A stretch of 20,701 nt of DNA from Oppiella nova (GCA_905397405.1 CAJPVJ010000758.1:1-20701), one strand, 5' to 3'. Shown: positions 1 to 9,000, counted from the first letter of the stretch. Notes: generated by a model not told the origin, from the letters alone. Translations and numbers: made by a program.

Positions 1-2
1 CG

Positions 3-167
3 GCACAAAATGACAGCAAAATTAGAATTGAATACAAAATAAGTCAAGAATTTCACTACAATTCACACAAAAAGTATTTATTCGTTGACTTCATGTCAAG
101 CATCGGAGGACTCATTGGGTTGTGGTTTGGGATGTCTTTCATTGATACCAGTGCTCTCATTAGACAT
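3..167 (+). CDS. DEG/ENaC channel, C-terminal end (module A, partial)
   Basis: The frame is open from the window edge. It encodes the last ectodomain strand (KIRIEYKISQEFHY) and the TM2/pore segment with the classic DEG/ENaC ending FVDFMSSIGGLIGLWFGMSF. The selectivity-filter tripeptide G-x-S is present as GMS. The family forms trimeric, amiloride-sensitive or peptide-, acid- or mechanically gated sodium channels in the plasma membrane, with both termini cytoplasmic. The rest of the module lies upstream of the window. The methionine at 93 lies inside the pre-pore segment and cannot be the true start. There is no stop codon after TM2: the frame continues directly into module B. A possible in-frame 54-nt intron, GT at 168 to AG at 221 with a TACTAAT-like branch sequence, would remove 18 codons at the junction without changing frame. 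The family call is firm; whether A and B are one protein is inference. Confidence 0.8.
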
Positions 168-1736
168 GTATTACTTCGTATAAAATATTATATAAATTTT
201 TTACTAATTTTAAAACTACAGATATTTTTAAAATATGTCAAATTAATTGTTGACAACCTTATAAAATACAAATTGAAACGAATAATAAAACTCATAACAA
301 TCCCAATAATATGTTATCAAATGTATGTATTAACTGAGAGTTATTTACAATTCTCGGCTCAAATTTCAATACAAATGATTGAATACAAGGATATTAATAA
401 TGAAAATCATGTTTCCATGCAATCGATTCCTGCCATCACTTTATGCTATGAAAACACTCTTAAAAATATTTTAATTGATCCCTATTTGAGACAATATTTT
501 ACAAACATTTTTAATACAATTAATGTTACAAAAATCAAGCAATTCATAATAGATTCAAATGAAACCAATGATTATATTAATAAAACATTAGTATATTACT
601 TGAAGCACATGGACCCTTATGGACATTTGCTAAATAAACAAATTATAACCTTGTTAATTACAAATATAATCAATACACATTATAATTATACTAATGATTT
701 TAATGGACATAATTTTGTCAATTCAACACTAACTGAATTAAATGTATATTCAGATATGATAAGCTGTTCAATCGATGACAGATATTGTGATCAGATTATG
801 ACCATGTCACATTTTGGAGAATGTCAAACATTTTCATCTGATCTTAAATATTTCACCCCAAATAATATTGTATTTATTCAATATAATGGATTTGTGTACG
901 GTTTTAATAGAGTTAATTTTTATAAAATTAAATTTCTATTGCATTCACAAAATTCATTTCCAGTTATTAGTGATAATGTGATTGAATTCAAAGACAATCC
1001 GAACAATGAAAAGAAAATAATCAAAATAATTAGATATAAATTCAAACGATTGCCGAAACCATACGAAACCCAATGCTATGAATATCCGACAAATGAAACA
1101 CAATTTCATTGTTTGAATAAATGCTACGAAAAGTCATATCACAATCACTTCCAATGTATTCCCAAATATAATAGTTTACTAACCATTCGGTTATACGACG
1201 ACTATATTGACCCAAATGTCACCTTTTGTTCAGATTATTATATAAACAATGGAAATGAATTCAACAACAAATTGATCAAATTTTGTCAAACAAAATGTCC
1301 CGTCTCATGTATTAGTGATATGTTTATGCATAAAATTAATAATATAAATACTGATATAAATACAGAATTTTATTCAGAAAATTGGTATAAATTTGGTTTA
1401 AATGAAAATTTTTACATTGAAATAACATATTTGCCTCAATTATTATTCATACAACTGGTCATAAGTATCGCCAATATATTGAGTCTATGGCATGGAATCA
1501 GTTTCATTGGTTTACTACAGGATATGATGGCATATATTGGGAGATATGCCGACAATACTTATATAATTCAGATTTTATATTACATTAGATGTAGCAATGT
1601 CAATTCATTACAACTTAGAATTCATTTAAAAGTAAGTAATGTTAATGCACAATTATTGTATATGAGATTATTATTTTCAATGTTATATTTTTACTTTGTA
1701 TCATATTTAAATAGTTTATAACTTATTTAATTACAG
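168..1736 (+). CDS. DEG/ENaC channel subunit, near-complete module B
   Basis: Counting residues from the Met at 93, TM1 is about residues 64-83 (IIKLITIPIICYQMYVL). It is followed by the post-TM1 motif SIPAITLCYEN, the equivalent of FPAVTICN. The cysteine-rich ectodomain has the HFGECQTFSS motif (family FGxCYTFN) and the palm cysteines ETQCYEYPTN, CLNKCYE, FQCIPKY and CQTKCPVSC. TM2 is ANILSLWHGISF, with the G-x-S filter kept as GIS. The module has about 480 residues, normal for a DEG/ENaC subunit. The coding exon probably ends at 1631 before a strong donor, GTAAGT at 1632; unspliced reading stops at 1719-1721. The acceptor TTACAG ends at 1736 and the junction is phase 0. No in-frame Met lies between TM2 of module A and the middle of TM1 here, so translation must come from upstream sequence or from a 5' exon not seen. 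It is probably a pickpocket-like sodium channel. Codon use is very AT-rich, like the surroundings. Confidence 0.82.
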
Positions 1737-1820
1737 CGCGTATTATCGGCAATACTTTTGGCACTACTTTTACACCAATTATACGACATATCACACGTAA
1801 TGAAGTCGATACTTAGGTAA
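1737..1820 (+). CDS. DEG/ENaC TM1 exon of module C
   Basis: The exon follows the acceptor TTACAG ending at 1736. Read in phase 0 from codon 1631 it encodes RVLSAILLALLLHQLYDISH and then VMKSILR before TAA at 1818. The hydrophobic stretch followed by a polar amphipathic tail matches TM1 of module B in position and pattern (CYQMYVLTESYL against LHQLYDISHVMKSIL). It supplies the TM1 that the downstream open frame lacks. It is in the same frame as module C (1842-2909) but separated from it by stops TAA, TAG and TAG at 1818-1829. Reading one base over (VIVLAVVADGLATELPF) looks more family-like across that stretch, which suggests two small compensating indels. An alternative is that this is simply the cytoplasmic C-terminus of module B. 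Confidence 0.5.
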   Translation, partial: RVLSAILLALLLHQLYDISHVMKSILR

Positions 1821-1841
1821 TAGTGTTAGCTGTGGTTGCTG

Positions 1842-2909
1842 ATGGTTTGGCTACGGAACTACCCTTTCGTTTCAATAGTAATATACAAACGATATTTATT
1901 TCCAAACAATGATTGTGACTTTTCTGAGTCAACTGAATGCCATTATAACACAACAATCAGACATTTCATTGATAAACATAATAAAACTATTTTTAACCAG
2001 TACAAGTTGTATTTAGAAACCATGGTCAATTTTGATAACATATCCGAGGACTCATATTATATGACAACTGGTTTATCAGGGTTCTTATTGCGAACATTAT
2101 ATCTGAACGAGTCTATTGTGAATTACTCTAAACGTGTCAATATTAACACATTGGTCACAATGAAACTAATTCACTATAATATGAAGAATACATTCTTTGG
2201 TATACTTTTACATTGTAAGCCATACCCAGAAATAGACGATAGTATATACGAATTGAATGATGAATATGTTGGTTTCAATCAAACCTTGATTATTAAGAAA
2301 ACGGTTGTCACGTATTTACCGGAACCTCACGGCAACTGTAGTTCCTATGCCGGCACTTCTGGTGAACAATTCGGTTCCAAATCGCATACACAGTGTGTGA
2401 GACGTTGTGTCGGATATTATTGGAGACAAAGACACAAATGTTATCCGATTTTTATAAACAATTATTTACATCAATTAGACTACGAATCAAATGATATTCA
2501 AAACTATTGTCATTATAAAAACTCAAACCTGTATTCTAATTTGAGTGTTGAATGTTTGAAATATTGTCCCAAAGATTGTCTGACAGTTGAATACAACTGG
2601 AGAGTCATATCAAGTGATACACAAATTGGTAACTATTTGTGGCATAATTTGAGTCTTAAGAAGAGGACTACTGAGACGTCATTGGTTTGGGACTCAACAC
2701 AACCCCTGTATGTCTATCGGGAGGAACCGGTTATGTCTCTAACAGACTATATGTCATATACTGGAGGACTGTTTGGTCTATGGTTTGGCACTAATGGCAA
2801 AGACTTCATCATTTGGTTAACACTGAGAATCCGTTTGCTATGGATTTGGTTTGCAATGAAATACAACCAATACTTCACTAACACTAGAGTTCATGTGTTT
2901 CACAATTAA
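1842..2909 (+). CDS. DEG/ENaC channel module C, ectodomain and TM2, possibly a pseudogene
   Basis: The open frame from ATG 1842 begins at the post-TM1 motif (NYPFVSIVIYK), so TM1 must come from the exon at 1737-1817. The ectodomain keeps the C-terminal cysteine blocks HGNCSSY, HTQCVRRCVGYYW, HKCYPIF, NYCHYK and LKYCPKDC. TM2 follows in the canonical context SLTDYMSYTGGLFGLWFG. Two features are odd. The selectivity-filter G-x-S is replaced by GTN, and the central FGxCxTF block seen in module B is absent, so the module is about 120 residues shorter. In-frame stops separate it from its TM1. Either it is a decaying copy or it uses an unseen splice. The C-terminal tail is short and ends at TAA 2907-2909. 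No clear AATAAA lies just downstream. Confidence 0.7.
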   Translation: MVWLRNYPFVSIVIYKRYLFPNNDCDFSESTECHYNTTIRHFIDKHNKTIFNQYKLYLETMVNFDNISEDSYYMTTGLSGFLLRTLYLNESIVNYSKRVNINTLVTMKLIHYNMKNTFFGILLHCKPYPEIDDSIYELNDEYVGFNQTLIIKKTVVTYLPEPHGNCSSYAGTSGEQFGSKSHTQCVRRCVGYYWRQRHKCYPIFINNYLHQLDYESNDIQNYCHYKNSNLYSNLSVECLKYCPKDCLTVEYNWRVISSDTQIGNYLWHNLSLKKRTTETSLVWDSTQPLYVYREEPVMSLTDYMSYTGGLFGLWFGTNGKDFIIWLTLRIRLLWIWFAMKYNQYFTNTRVHVFHN

Positions 2910-3047
2910 TTTGATTTATTGATATAATTAAATATTTTATTGTAATTAATTTAAATTTATTACAAATTGAAATGTGTATTTTGCTTTTATACATTGTAAT
3001 TTATTAAATTGGACTCAACTAGTAACATTGTAGTTATTTATACCTAG

Positions 3048-3204
3048 ATTAACGATCCCGAACCTTATGTTACGCGGTAGAGCTACATTTTCATATATAG
3101 TATTCCCTACTCCCAACCCGCAACTTATAAGCGATAGTGTAATATACTGGTCAGTTAGCATTAACCAAAACACACCACCTGAAGGTCGACCAGAATCTTA
3201 CTAA
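3048..3204 (+). CDS. Ig-like domain exon of an LRR-Ig-TM receptor, copy 1
   Basis: After an acceptor-like TTTATACCTAG ending at 3047, the frame from 3049 is open to TAA 3202 and does not look like random AT-rich DNA. It reads LTIPNLMLRGRATFSYIVF, then PTPNPQLISDSVIYWSVSIN and a PPEGRP segment. The pattern, a short strand, G-R-A-T-F-S-Y, a P-x-P loop and then a Trp in a C-strand context, resembles the first half of an Ig-fold domain without the usual B-strand cysteine. It aligns loosely with the short exon after the LRR block of copy 2 at 5543 (EYIPLTGKILTLL). The 3' donor is not certain; GAAG|GTCGAC at about 3184 is possible. The order Ig, then TM, then tail is the same in both copies, which supports the call. 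The domain name is an inference from pattern. Confidence 0.4.
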
Positions 3205-3614
3205 AACAGCACTCAATTCAATAGAAAATGCATTAATTTATAGCAAACTTAATATCAAATAAATAAATGAAACAAAACTTAATTCACAATCAAATGCCAG
3301 GCACAATAGCATTGCTTATAGTTAATGAATAAATAATGAATAAAATTGCATTCAATACACAAATTGACTATATTTAGGAAAAAGAAATAATTTTTAATTG
3401 AAATATAAATTATCACCCAATTTACCAACACTTGTGCTATAAATCAGACGACTAATAAACAAATGAATGGCTATTTCGTAGCAATTCATTAATAATATTA
3501 CCTTATTTTCAAATTATGAACCCCGGTGTTAACGTGGGTACGACTTGCTAATATTTTCTTTACCCAATACTAGCGCGTAACATATTATATGGCTCATTGG
3601 GGAACTGTGTCTAG
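3205..3614 (+). other. Non-coding AT-rich stretch
   Basis: I see no convincing coding frame, RNA gene or repeat here. It would be the intron between the Ig-like exon and the TM exon of receptor copy 1. A 3' splice site TGTGTCTAG closes it at 3614. Confidence 0.4.
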
Positions 3615-3955
3615 GTCCTATATAATAGAAGTAGTGACGTGTCAATGGAGTGGTGGCTAATATTAATCGTATGCGCGTTTTGTTTAATAATTATTTGCGT
3701 TACGATTATATCGGTATATATTTGGTGCCGAAACCATTACGCCCAACCCATTCACCCCATATACTCGGCCCCAATAGCCTCATTAGCTCATACGCTGCCA
3801 GCGGTTCGTATGTAATACTGGCGAATAGGATGACCGGGGATTATATCTACGATAATACTAGCTATAGGTGTGCCTCTGAATACGATAATGTGTCCAATCA
3901 TTACGAAACCATTGTTGACAGTAATGTTAGTTTAAGTGTAAGAAATGAATATTAA
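3615..3955 (+). pseudogene. Receptor TM helix and tyrosine-rich tail, copy 1, frameshifted
   Basis: The meaningful frame starts after the acceptor CTAG at 3613-3614 and gives VLYNRSSDVSMEWW. The membrane helix LILIVCAFCLIIICVTIISV follows, then the basic stop-transfer YIWCRN and a proline-rich juxtamembrane segment. This frame stops at TAA 3813-3815. The tail continues in another frame from about 3795 to 3955 (SYVILANRMTGDYIYDNTSY, then RCASEYDNVSNHYETIV). Compared with copy 2, this copy lacks a net 22 bases between the juxtamembrane prolines and the tail. Because 22 is not a multiple of three, the frame breaks. The longest open frame here (3650-3955) reads the TM region out of frame and is misleading. 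AATAAA lies at 3973-3978, just after the tail stop. It could be a single-pass receptor remnant or a gene with an alternative splice in this segment. Confidence 0.6.
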
Positions 3956-4646
3956 AGTAGTAATATATGCTAAATAAATATGAAAATGTTCGGGGTTATT
4001 AGTTATTTTTGGTGAGCTTATTTAATTTAGAATTTATTATTAATATAAGCTACATTAACATAATATAATTTACAAATATTATCTGATTTTTATGAGAAAG
4101 AAATTAATATTTTAATTAAATATTTATTGCTTTTTAAAATGGCAATTACTTTATATGAATACATTTAGCGCTAATTAGTTGCTTAGAGAAACTTGATGCA
4201 AAAAGTATTATTTATTTTAATAAGTCTATGAATATAATGTTACATACTGTATAATTGTTTAAACTGCATTCATCAATGTCATTAAACTATGCATTTTGGC
4301 ACTTTTGTGCTTGGGAATCTTATGTCTGTTTATATTAAATACGGGTATTTTATGCAATGTTATTTAATATCATATCAATTATAAACAATTAGTTTGCATA
4401 AGTTGTGCAATAGTTAGTTTACAATATAATGTTTTAAAACTTATTTTACTCGTAATTTTTTAAAACTATACTGTGTGCTTGGTTAGTTAATTTATACAAC
4501 ATTAATAAGTTTAATAATTATTAATAATTAATGTTTTTAATGAACACTTTGTTAAGCAAGAAATGAAAGGTAAATAAAAATATCTAAATTGTTACACCTT
4601 TTAATAAATTTAAATTAATATCTAGTTTATGGGTGCTTTATTTTAG
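3956..4646 (+). other. Non-coding AT-rich stretch before the LRR receptor exon
   Basis: Apart from the probable polyadenylation signal at 3973-3978, I see only AT-rich low-complexity DNA. The start codon and first exon of the downstream LRR gene should lie here but could not be identified. Confidence 0.4.
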
Positions 4647-5599
4647 TAATTATCATATTTATCCTAAACACCATCATCATCTCAGTGTTATACAAGTGGT
4701 CAAAATGTCCACCTAGAGAAATATTTCAAGGCTGTATGTGTCTTAATACTGAGCATGGTAAAATACTAAACTGCCATGATGGAGTCACTTCACACCCCAT
4801 ACCACCATTAAGGGACCTACACTTCTACGACATAAGTCTGTATGATAATCAACCATTGAATATCTCCCTGATAAATGTGACCACCGATACACTTAACCTG
4901 GTTCAAGTGCCCGATGTCGGACCCATGTCTACATTATTCGGCTTAAAGTTCCACATTTTATACATTAAGAAAAGTAGCGAGAGTTTAACGACCAAGCTCA
5001 TTAATTACGGTTCACCATGGGTAACTAATATCACCATACACCTGGTTCAATTAAAAAAGTTTGATGTTACTTTTGAAAAGTTTCCCAATTTAGTAAATGT
5101 CAAGTTGTACATATCGTTGAGTAGTAATTTGTACATGAACAGTTTTATGTTTGCCAAGCTTACAAAACTGGCATTTATTGACACGCTAAATTTTTTTACC
5201 AACGTGAACAACAACAGCCTGGTATTTTCAACCAGAACCAATTTGACCATGGACCTTAAAAATAACTGGATTAACTCAGATACTTTTGTCAAAGCAAATG
5301 CGTCGCTGGACAATGATCAGGGCTTTGTTATACTAAATGTATCCGGGAACAAAATTAATTCATTGCCCTATAATATGTTCCAAAAATACTGCACAAATGA
5401 CTCGAGAGTTCAGGTTAATTTTAACGCCAACCCTGATCAATGCAATTTATCGGATAACCCGTGGGTTTATGAACCAGGTATTTATCCACTAACATATCAC
5501 ATTGAAACGATAATAAATTTATAATTAACAAAACTGACCCAGACCAAGTTATAATAACTACTGAATATATCCCATTAACCGGAAAGATTTTGACCTTGT
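4647..5599 (+). CDS. LRR ectodomain of an LRR-Ig-TM cell-surface receptor, copy 2
   Basis: The frame is open from 4619 with no ATG; TTTTAG at 4641-4646 is a likely acceptor. The exon begins with a signal-peptide-like hydrophobic run (VIIIFILNTIIISVLY). An LRRNT-type cysteine cap follows (KCPPREIFQGCMCLNTEH, then KILNCHDG). An irregular LRR solenoid comes next, with phrases such as LDNDQGFVILNVSGNKINSL, and then an LRRCT-like end (PDQCNLSDNPWVYEP). Many N-x-S/T sites indicate an extracellular domain. Read straight through, the frame stops at 5522-5524. A 65-bp intron, GT at 5478 to CAG at 5542, joins Pro-Glu-Pro-type sequence in phase 1 to DQVIITTEYIPLTGKILTL, the start of the Ig-like part, and is preferred. 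The donor after that is unclear and most of the Ig domain seems missing. This belongs with the acariform/crustacean secreted LRR proteins in style; the ligand is unknown. Confidence 0.6.
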
Positions 5600-5683
5600 T
5601 AATTAGAAATATTGTATTTTACTTATTATACAAAATACCATAATTTACTAAACTTACAAATTAATAATTTATTTATTACCTAG

Positions 5684-6023
5684 ATGGTGACTAATATTAA
5701 TTATATGCGCGGTTTGCCTAACAATTACTTGCGTTGCGATTATATCGGTATATATTTGGTGCCGAAAACATTACGCCCAACCCTTACACCTGCTATACTC
5801 GGCCCCAATACCGGCCCTCAGGACCGACACATCAAACATCAGTCAATACACTGCCAGCGGGTCGTACATAATACCGGCGAATAGGATGACCGGGGATGAC
5901 ATCAACGATAATATTAGCTATAGGTGTGACTCTGAATACGATAACGTATCCAATCATTACGAAACCATTGTTGACAGTACTGTTAGTTTAGTAGAAAATG
6001 AATCCCATATTGACGTGCGATAA
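5684..6023 (+). CDS. Receptor TM helix and tyrosine-rich cytoplasmic tail, copy 2
   Basis: From 5691 the frame is open for 110 codons to TAA 6021-6023. It encodes the TM helix LILIICAVCLTITCVAIISV, the stop-transfer YIWCRKHY, a juxtamembrane segment, and a tail ISYRCDSEYDNVSNHYETIV followed by an acidic end. It is the intact form of the tail in copy 1. The two copies match strongly after the TM, which shows that this frame, not the other open frame at 5684-5884, is the coding one. Copy 1 has Trp-Trp just before the helix; copy 2 has Trp-TGA (5685-5690), and that stop lies after the only visible acceptor (TTACCTAG, ending 5683). SEYDNV fits the S/I/V/L-x-Y-x-x-I/V/L ITIM pattern, and YETIV is a second Y-x-x-I seven residues later. 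AATAAA follows at 6039-6044. It probably belongs to the LRR exon upstream. Confidence 0.6.
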
Positions 6024-6418
6024 GTAAAGTGTTGAGTTAATAAATAGATAAAGGTGAAACAATATAATATTAAATTCATGTTATTATCACCAGGAATATA
6101 TATATTTATTCTAGCTTATTGTTTGATTATTGTTTAAAAACACTTATAAATACTACAGAGAGTTAATAATATTTATTATAAACTAATTCTAACATTAATC
6201 TTATATTAGTAAAGTTTGTTTTAACTAAATAATTATATTTTAATACTGCTTTTAATTGTTAATAAGCAAAGGTAATTACATTTTCAAAATTGTAAAATGC
6301 CATATCTCTACATAAGAATATTAAAAAACCCTCTTAAAACATTTTCCACATTTTATATACTAATTATCGTTATATTACCCATGTCCAAATTATGCCAATC
6401 TAAACGTAAATACCCGTG
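6024..6418. other. Intergenic AT-rich region between receptor tail and Gr-like gene A
   Basis: The likely polyadenylation signal AATAAA of the plus-strand receptor is at 6039-6044. No other coding or RNA feature is visible. This is also the 3' side of the minus-strand Gr-like gene A. Confidence 0.4.
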
Positions 6419-7772
6419 CTAAATGTATATATTAGTTTCACGATGACATTTCGACCACTTTCAAAAATAAACTGACAATCATGGACATAATCTATTTATT
6501 TAATAAATTCATACATTTAATTCATATAAATGGACAAAAATGATCACGAATATTTACCTCGTAGCCACGAAATCTATTTATGATAAATAAGTGCCAACAA
6601 TAAAAGCCAATCTTTTGTTTGGAAATTCTTTCAATTATAATAAGTAACTGTAAATATTAAGCAAGGTTATATAACATTTACATAACCATGATACTATACT
6701 GTACCTTATACTTTAGGGTCAGTGAATGTACATAATGTGAACAATATATTGAATTCAGTAATGAATATGTTTTGTGTATTATATTATAAATATGAGATGA
6801 GAGGCTAATTATAAACAATAGTATTATTATATATATACTGAGAAAAGAGGTAAATAAGATTTTTACTATTATTACTGTGTCACTGATAAAAACAATATAT
6901 GCACACATAACTATGCCAATGGCCTGGCTCAACCACATAATACCCAAGAATTTGCACCAATACTGACCATTAAAATCATTGATTTCACGGTAAATATAAT
7001 ACAAATCGTGTATACATTTTGTGATACAATTATAGGTTTGCATATTATTTAAATTAGTATTTTGTTTATACAATATATCACTCAATAGGTTATTAATTGT
7101 TTGCAATTTAATGGTCAAATAAATGACAATTATGTAGAAACAAGAAAACTGAATAATAATAATCGCGTGACAATAATAGGCGCTTACGGCCCATACAAGT
7201 GAATAGGGAATGGACACAAAAATATGCTCAACAATGGTTATGTCAGTCTGTGGCAAAACAATGATAAAGTAGAGACAAATAACAAAATAGCCTAAACTTT
7301 TTGTTAAGACTATAGAAAATTTCAAGATTTTACGACATGTATGAATAAATTTCAATACAATTTCCTGATTATTAAAACCAATAGATTTTGGACTCACAGA
7401 CGCGCTCAACATTTGAAATATGATTATATCTGAACACTGAACACCTTTTAGATAATTGAACATGTTCAGTATTTGCGATAACAGTACTAGGACAATATTG
7501 ATTAATATCAATATGTTGAACTGTACCGTGCATTTTATGATGTGTCCCACATCGCCGCCATAATAATGAAATTTATCGCTACTTTGCCACCAAATAATCA
7601 TTACTATGTTTCTGATTATCATTTTTATGTTCATAACGCTTATTATGAATGGATTGTGAAAACAATTCCTAGTATTTGACGGATTCTTATGCAATGATAA
7701 CCCAATTCTGTACATATGGTTATCCGCACCACTAATAGCCAACTCCGGGGGTAATACATGCGATAAATCCAT
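6419..7772 (-). CDS. Gustatory-receptor-like 7TM chemoreceptor, copy A
   Basis: Exon 1 (7772 down to 6705) starts at ATG in a good Kozak context (CAACAATGG) and encodes MDLSHVLPPELAISGADNHM and several membrane helices. It reaches KTYSLLNSIYCSHYVHSLTL and KYK. The donor is GTACAG, phase 0. Exon 2 (6647 down to 6558, 30 codons, acceptor TTTACAG, donor GTAAAT) reads LLIIIERISKQKIGFYCWHL and FIINRFRGYE. This is the conserved Gr-family segment, the equivalent of IGFSLFGLFTINR before TM7. A weak exon 3 (6457 down to 6419) gives WSKCHRETNIYI and a stop; it is shorter than in copy B, so the TM7 end may be lost or lie elsewhere. Phase-0 C-terminal introns are typical of arthropod Grs. Reading through exon 1 adds only nine spurious residues. 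The protein is probably a ligand-gated cation channel of taste or contact neurons. It is the tandem paralogue of 10579-11975. Confidence 0.72.
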
Positions 7773-8024
7773 TGTTGTACTCGATATGAGGGTAGCAGTT
7801 TAATTATTTATGTTAAATATTAAGCTTACTATTTTATTATAAATATTTAGTATTTAATTTTAAATAAGTTTAACGCAGTCAAAATTAATCTATAGCAGTA
7901 CCTTGCTCATAGCAGTCTTAGGCATGAAAACCTTTATTTTAAATAATATAGCTCTATATACATAATAAATATATACGATAAATGATTATCCAAAATACAT
8001 TTTCCACAGTTATTTAAACATCAT

Positions 8025-8905
8025 TATTGACTAGTTTTATAAATTATAAAATTAAAACCACTAAATTCACATTTAATGATCTTAAAATTTTTAATGGTTA
8101 TAGAGTCTATAATATAGACCACTGGTTCTCAATTTGTCACTTAAGTGACAACTAACCTTGTAAAAACTTTTAATTTTAAAGCATTTGATTCTACACTAGT
8201 TATTTTATTTATTAATATCACCTTACTCACCTTACTAATCAATATAATATTTTATTTCAAAACTAACAGGTTGACAATTCATATATGAATATTTATTAAT
8301 TATAAGTACTCAAAATAAACAAAAAATAAAATAATCAAGTTTAGACTCATATTATAACAAATAAATGGTGTGTTTTGTTTCATTTATAATTTGTACGAAT
8401 AAATAAATAATTTTCAAATTATGACTTAACTTTAAGTGTTAGTAAGTGTTAGAGATTAACAAAATAACTAGTGTTGAATGAAATGCTTTAAAATGCAAAG
8501 TTGTTACAAGGCTAGTTGTCACTATATTTATAGAATGAGAACCACTGATATAGACTATAACTTATAGTTCATGTTCAGGGATAATAATAATTATAGAAAA
8601 GTTTTTTACATTAAATGTCCATCGCAAAGTTATAGCCTATAACTTATAGGTATTAATGTTTATAATGATCTCATTATAAATTGCTAATACTATTTTATTA
8701 TGCATTATCATTAACAACAATCACCACTAAAATGGCATTTAATGATTTCAGGATTTTTAATTGTTAGTTCATGTAGAGAGATAATTATTGAAAAGTTTCG
8801 CTACACTAAATGTCTAATTCAAAGTTATAGGTATTCATGTTTATAAGTTACTAGTACTATTATTATTGTACAGTAATTATCGTTATTATTATTATTATTT
8901 TAGTA
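8025..8905. repeat. Two tandem non-coding units upstream of Gr copy A
   Basis: The motif series ACCACTAAA, CATTTAATGAT, TTTTTAATGGTTA or TTTTTAATTGTTA, TTCATGT, GGATAAT, AAATGTC, AAAGTTATAGG, ATGTTTATAA occurs twice in the same order. Unit 1 (about 8058-8724) is split by the MITE and unit 2 is at about 8725-8905. The same doublet is seen upstream of copy B. The units have no coding capacity. They could be remnants of a repeat element or duplicated regulatory DNA. Confidence 0.55.
8120..8547. mobile_element. hAT-type MITE with 87-bp TIRs and 8-bp TSD
   Basis: The left end CACTGGTTCTCAA and the right end (reverse complement CAGTGGTTCTCA) continue as inverted repeats for about 87 bp (8120-8206 against 8461-8547), through GTGACAACTA, CCTTGTAA, AAAGCATTT and ACACTAGTTATTTT. 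Exact 8-bp direct repeats ATATAGAC flank the element at 8112-8119 and 8548-8555. The CAGTGGTTCTCAA terminus and the 8-bp target duplication are diagnostic of the hAT superfamily (Charlie-like). The 254-bp core has no transposase frame, so it is non-autonomous. It is absent from the equivalent position of Gr copy B (about 12265), so it inserted after the tandem duplication or was lost there. Confidence 0.88.
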
Positions 8906-9000
8906 CTACTTATTATGCTTAATTATGAATCTCAATCATTAAATGATATGCAATACTGTAGTTGCATTACAATACTCGACTAAATGATATAATAATCATT

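Larger units (their letters stand above)
6424..9000. repeat. Tandem-duplicated block, copy A (Gr-like gene plus flanks)
   Basis: Sequence similarity to 10615-12690 runs from just outside the 3' end of the Gr gene (ATTAGTTTC, GACATTT) through the gene and its 5' flank. It ends at the shared AATAATCATTA. Copy A is about 500 bp longer, largely because of the hAT-type MITE at 8120-8547. The segment between the two blocks (9001-10614) has no counterpart in either. Confidence 0.75.

Noticed and set aside
3650-3955. Open frame of 101 codons starting MVANINRMRV
   Set aside because: Its first half reads the TM helix out of frame; only the tail part (from about 3795) matches the coding frame of the other copy.
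5047-5313. Minus-strand open frame opposite the LRR exon
   Set aside because: Shadow of the LRR coding strand with no family-like features.
5684-5884. Open frame of 66 codons starting MVTNINYMRG
   Set aside because: It is out of frame with the TM helix and tail, which are open from 5691 to 6023 in another frame.
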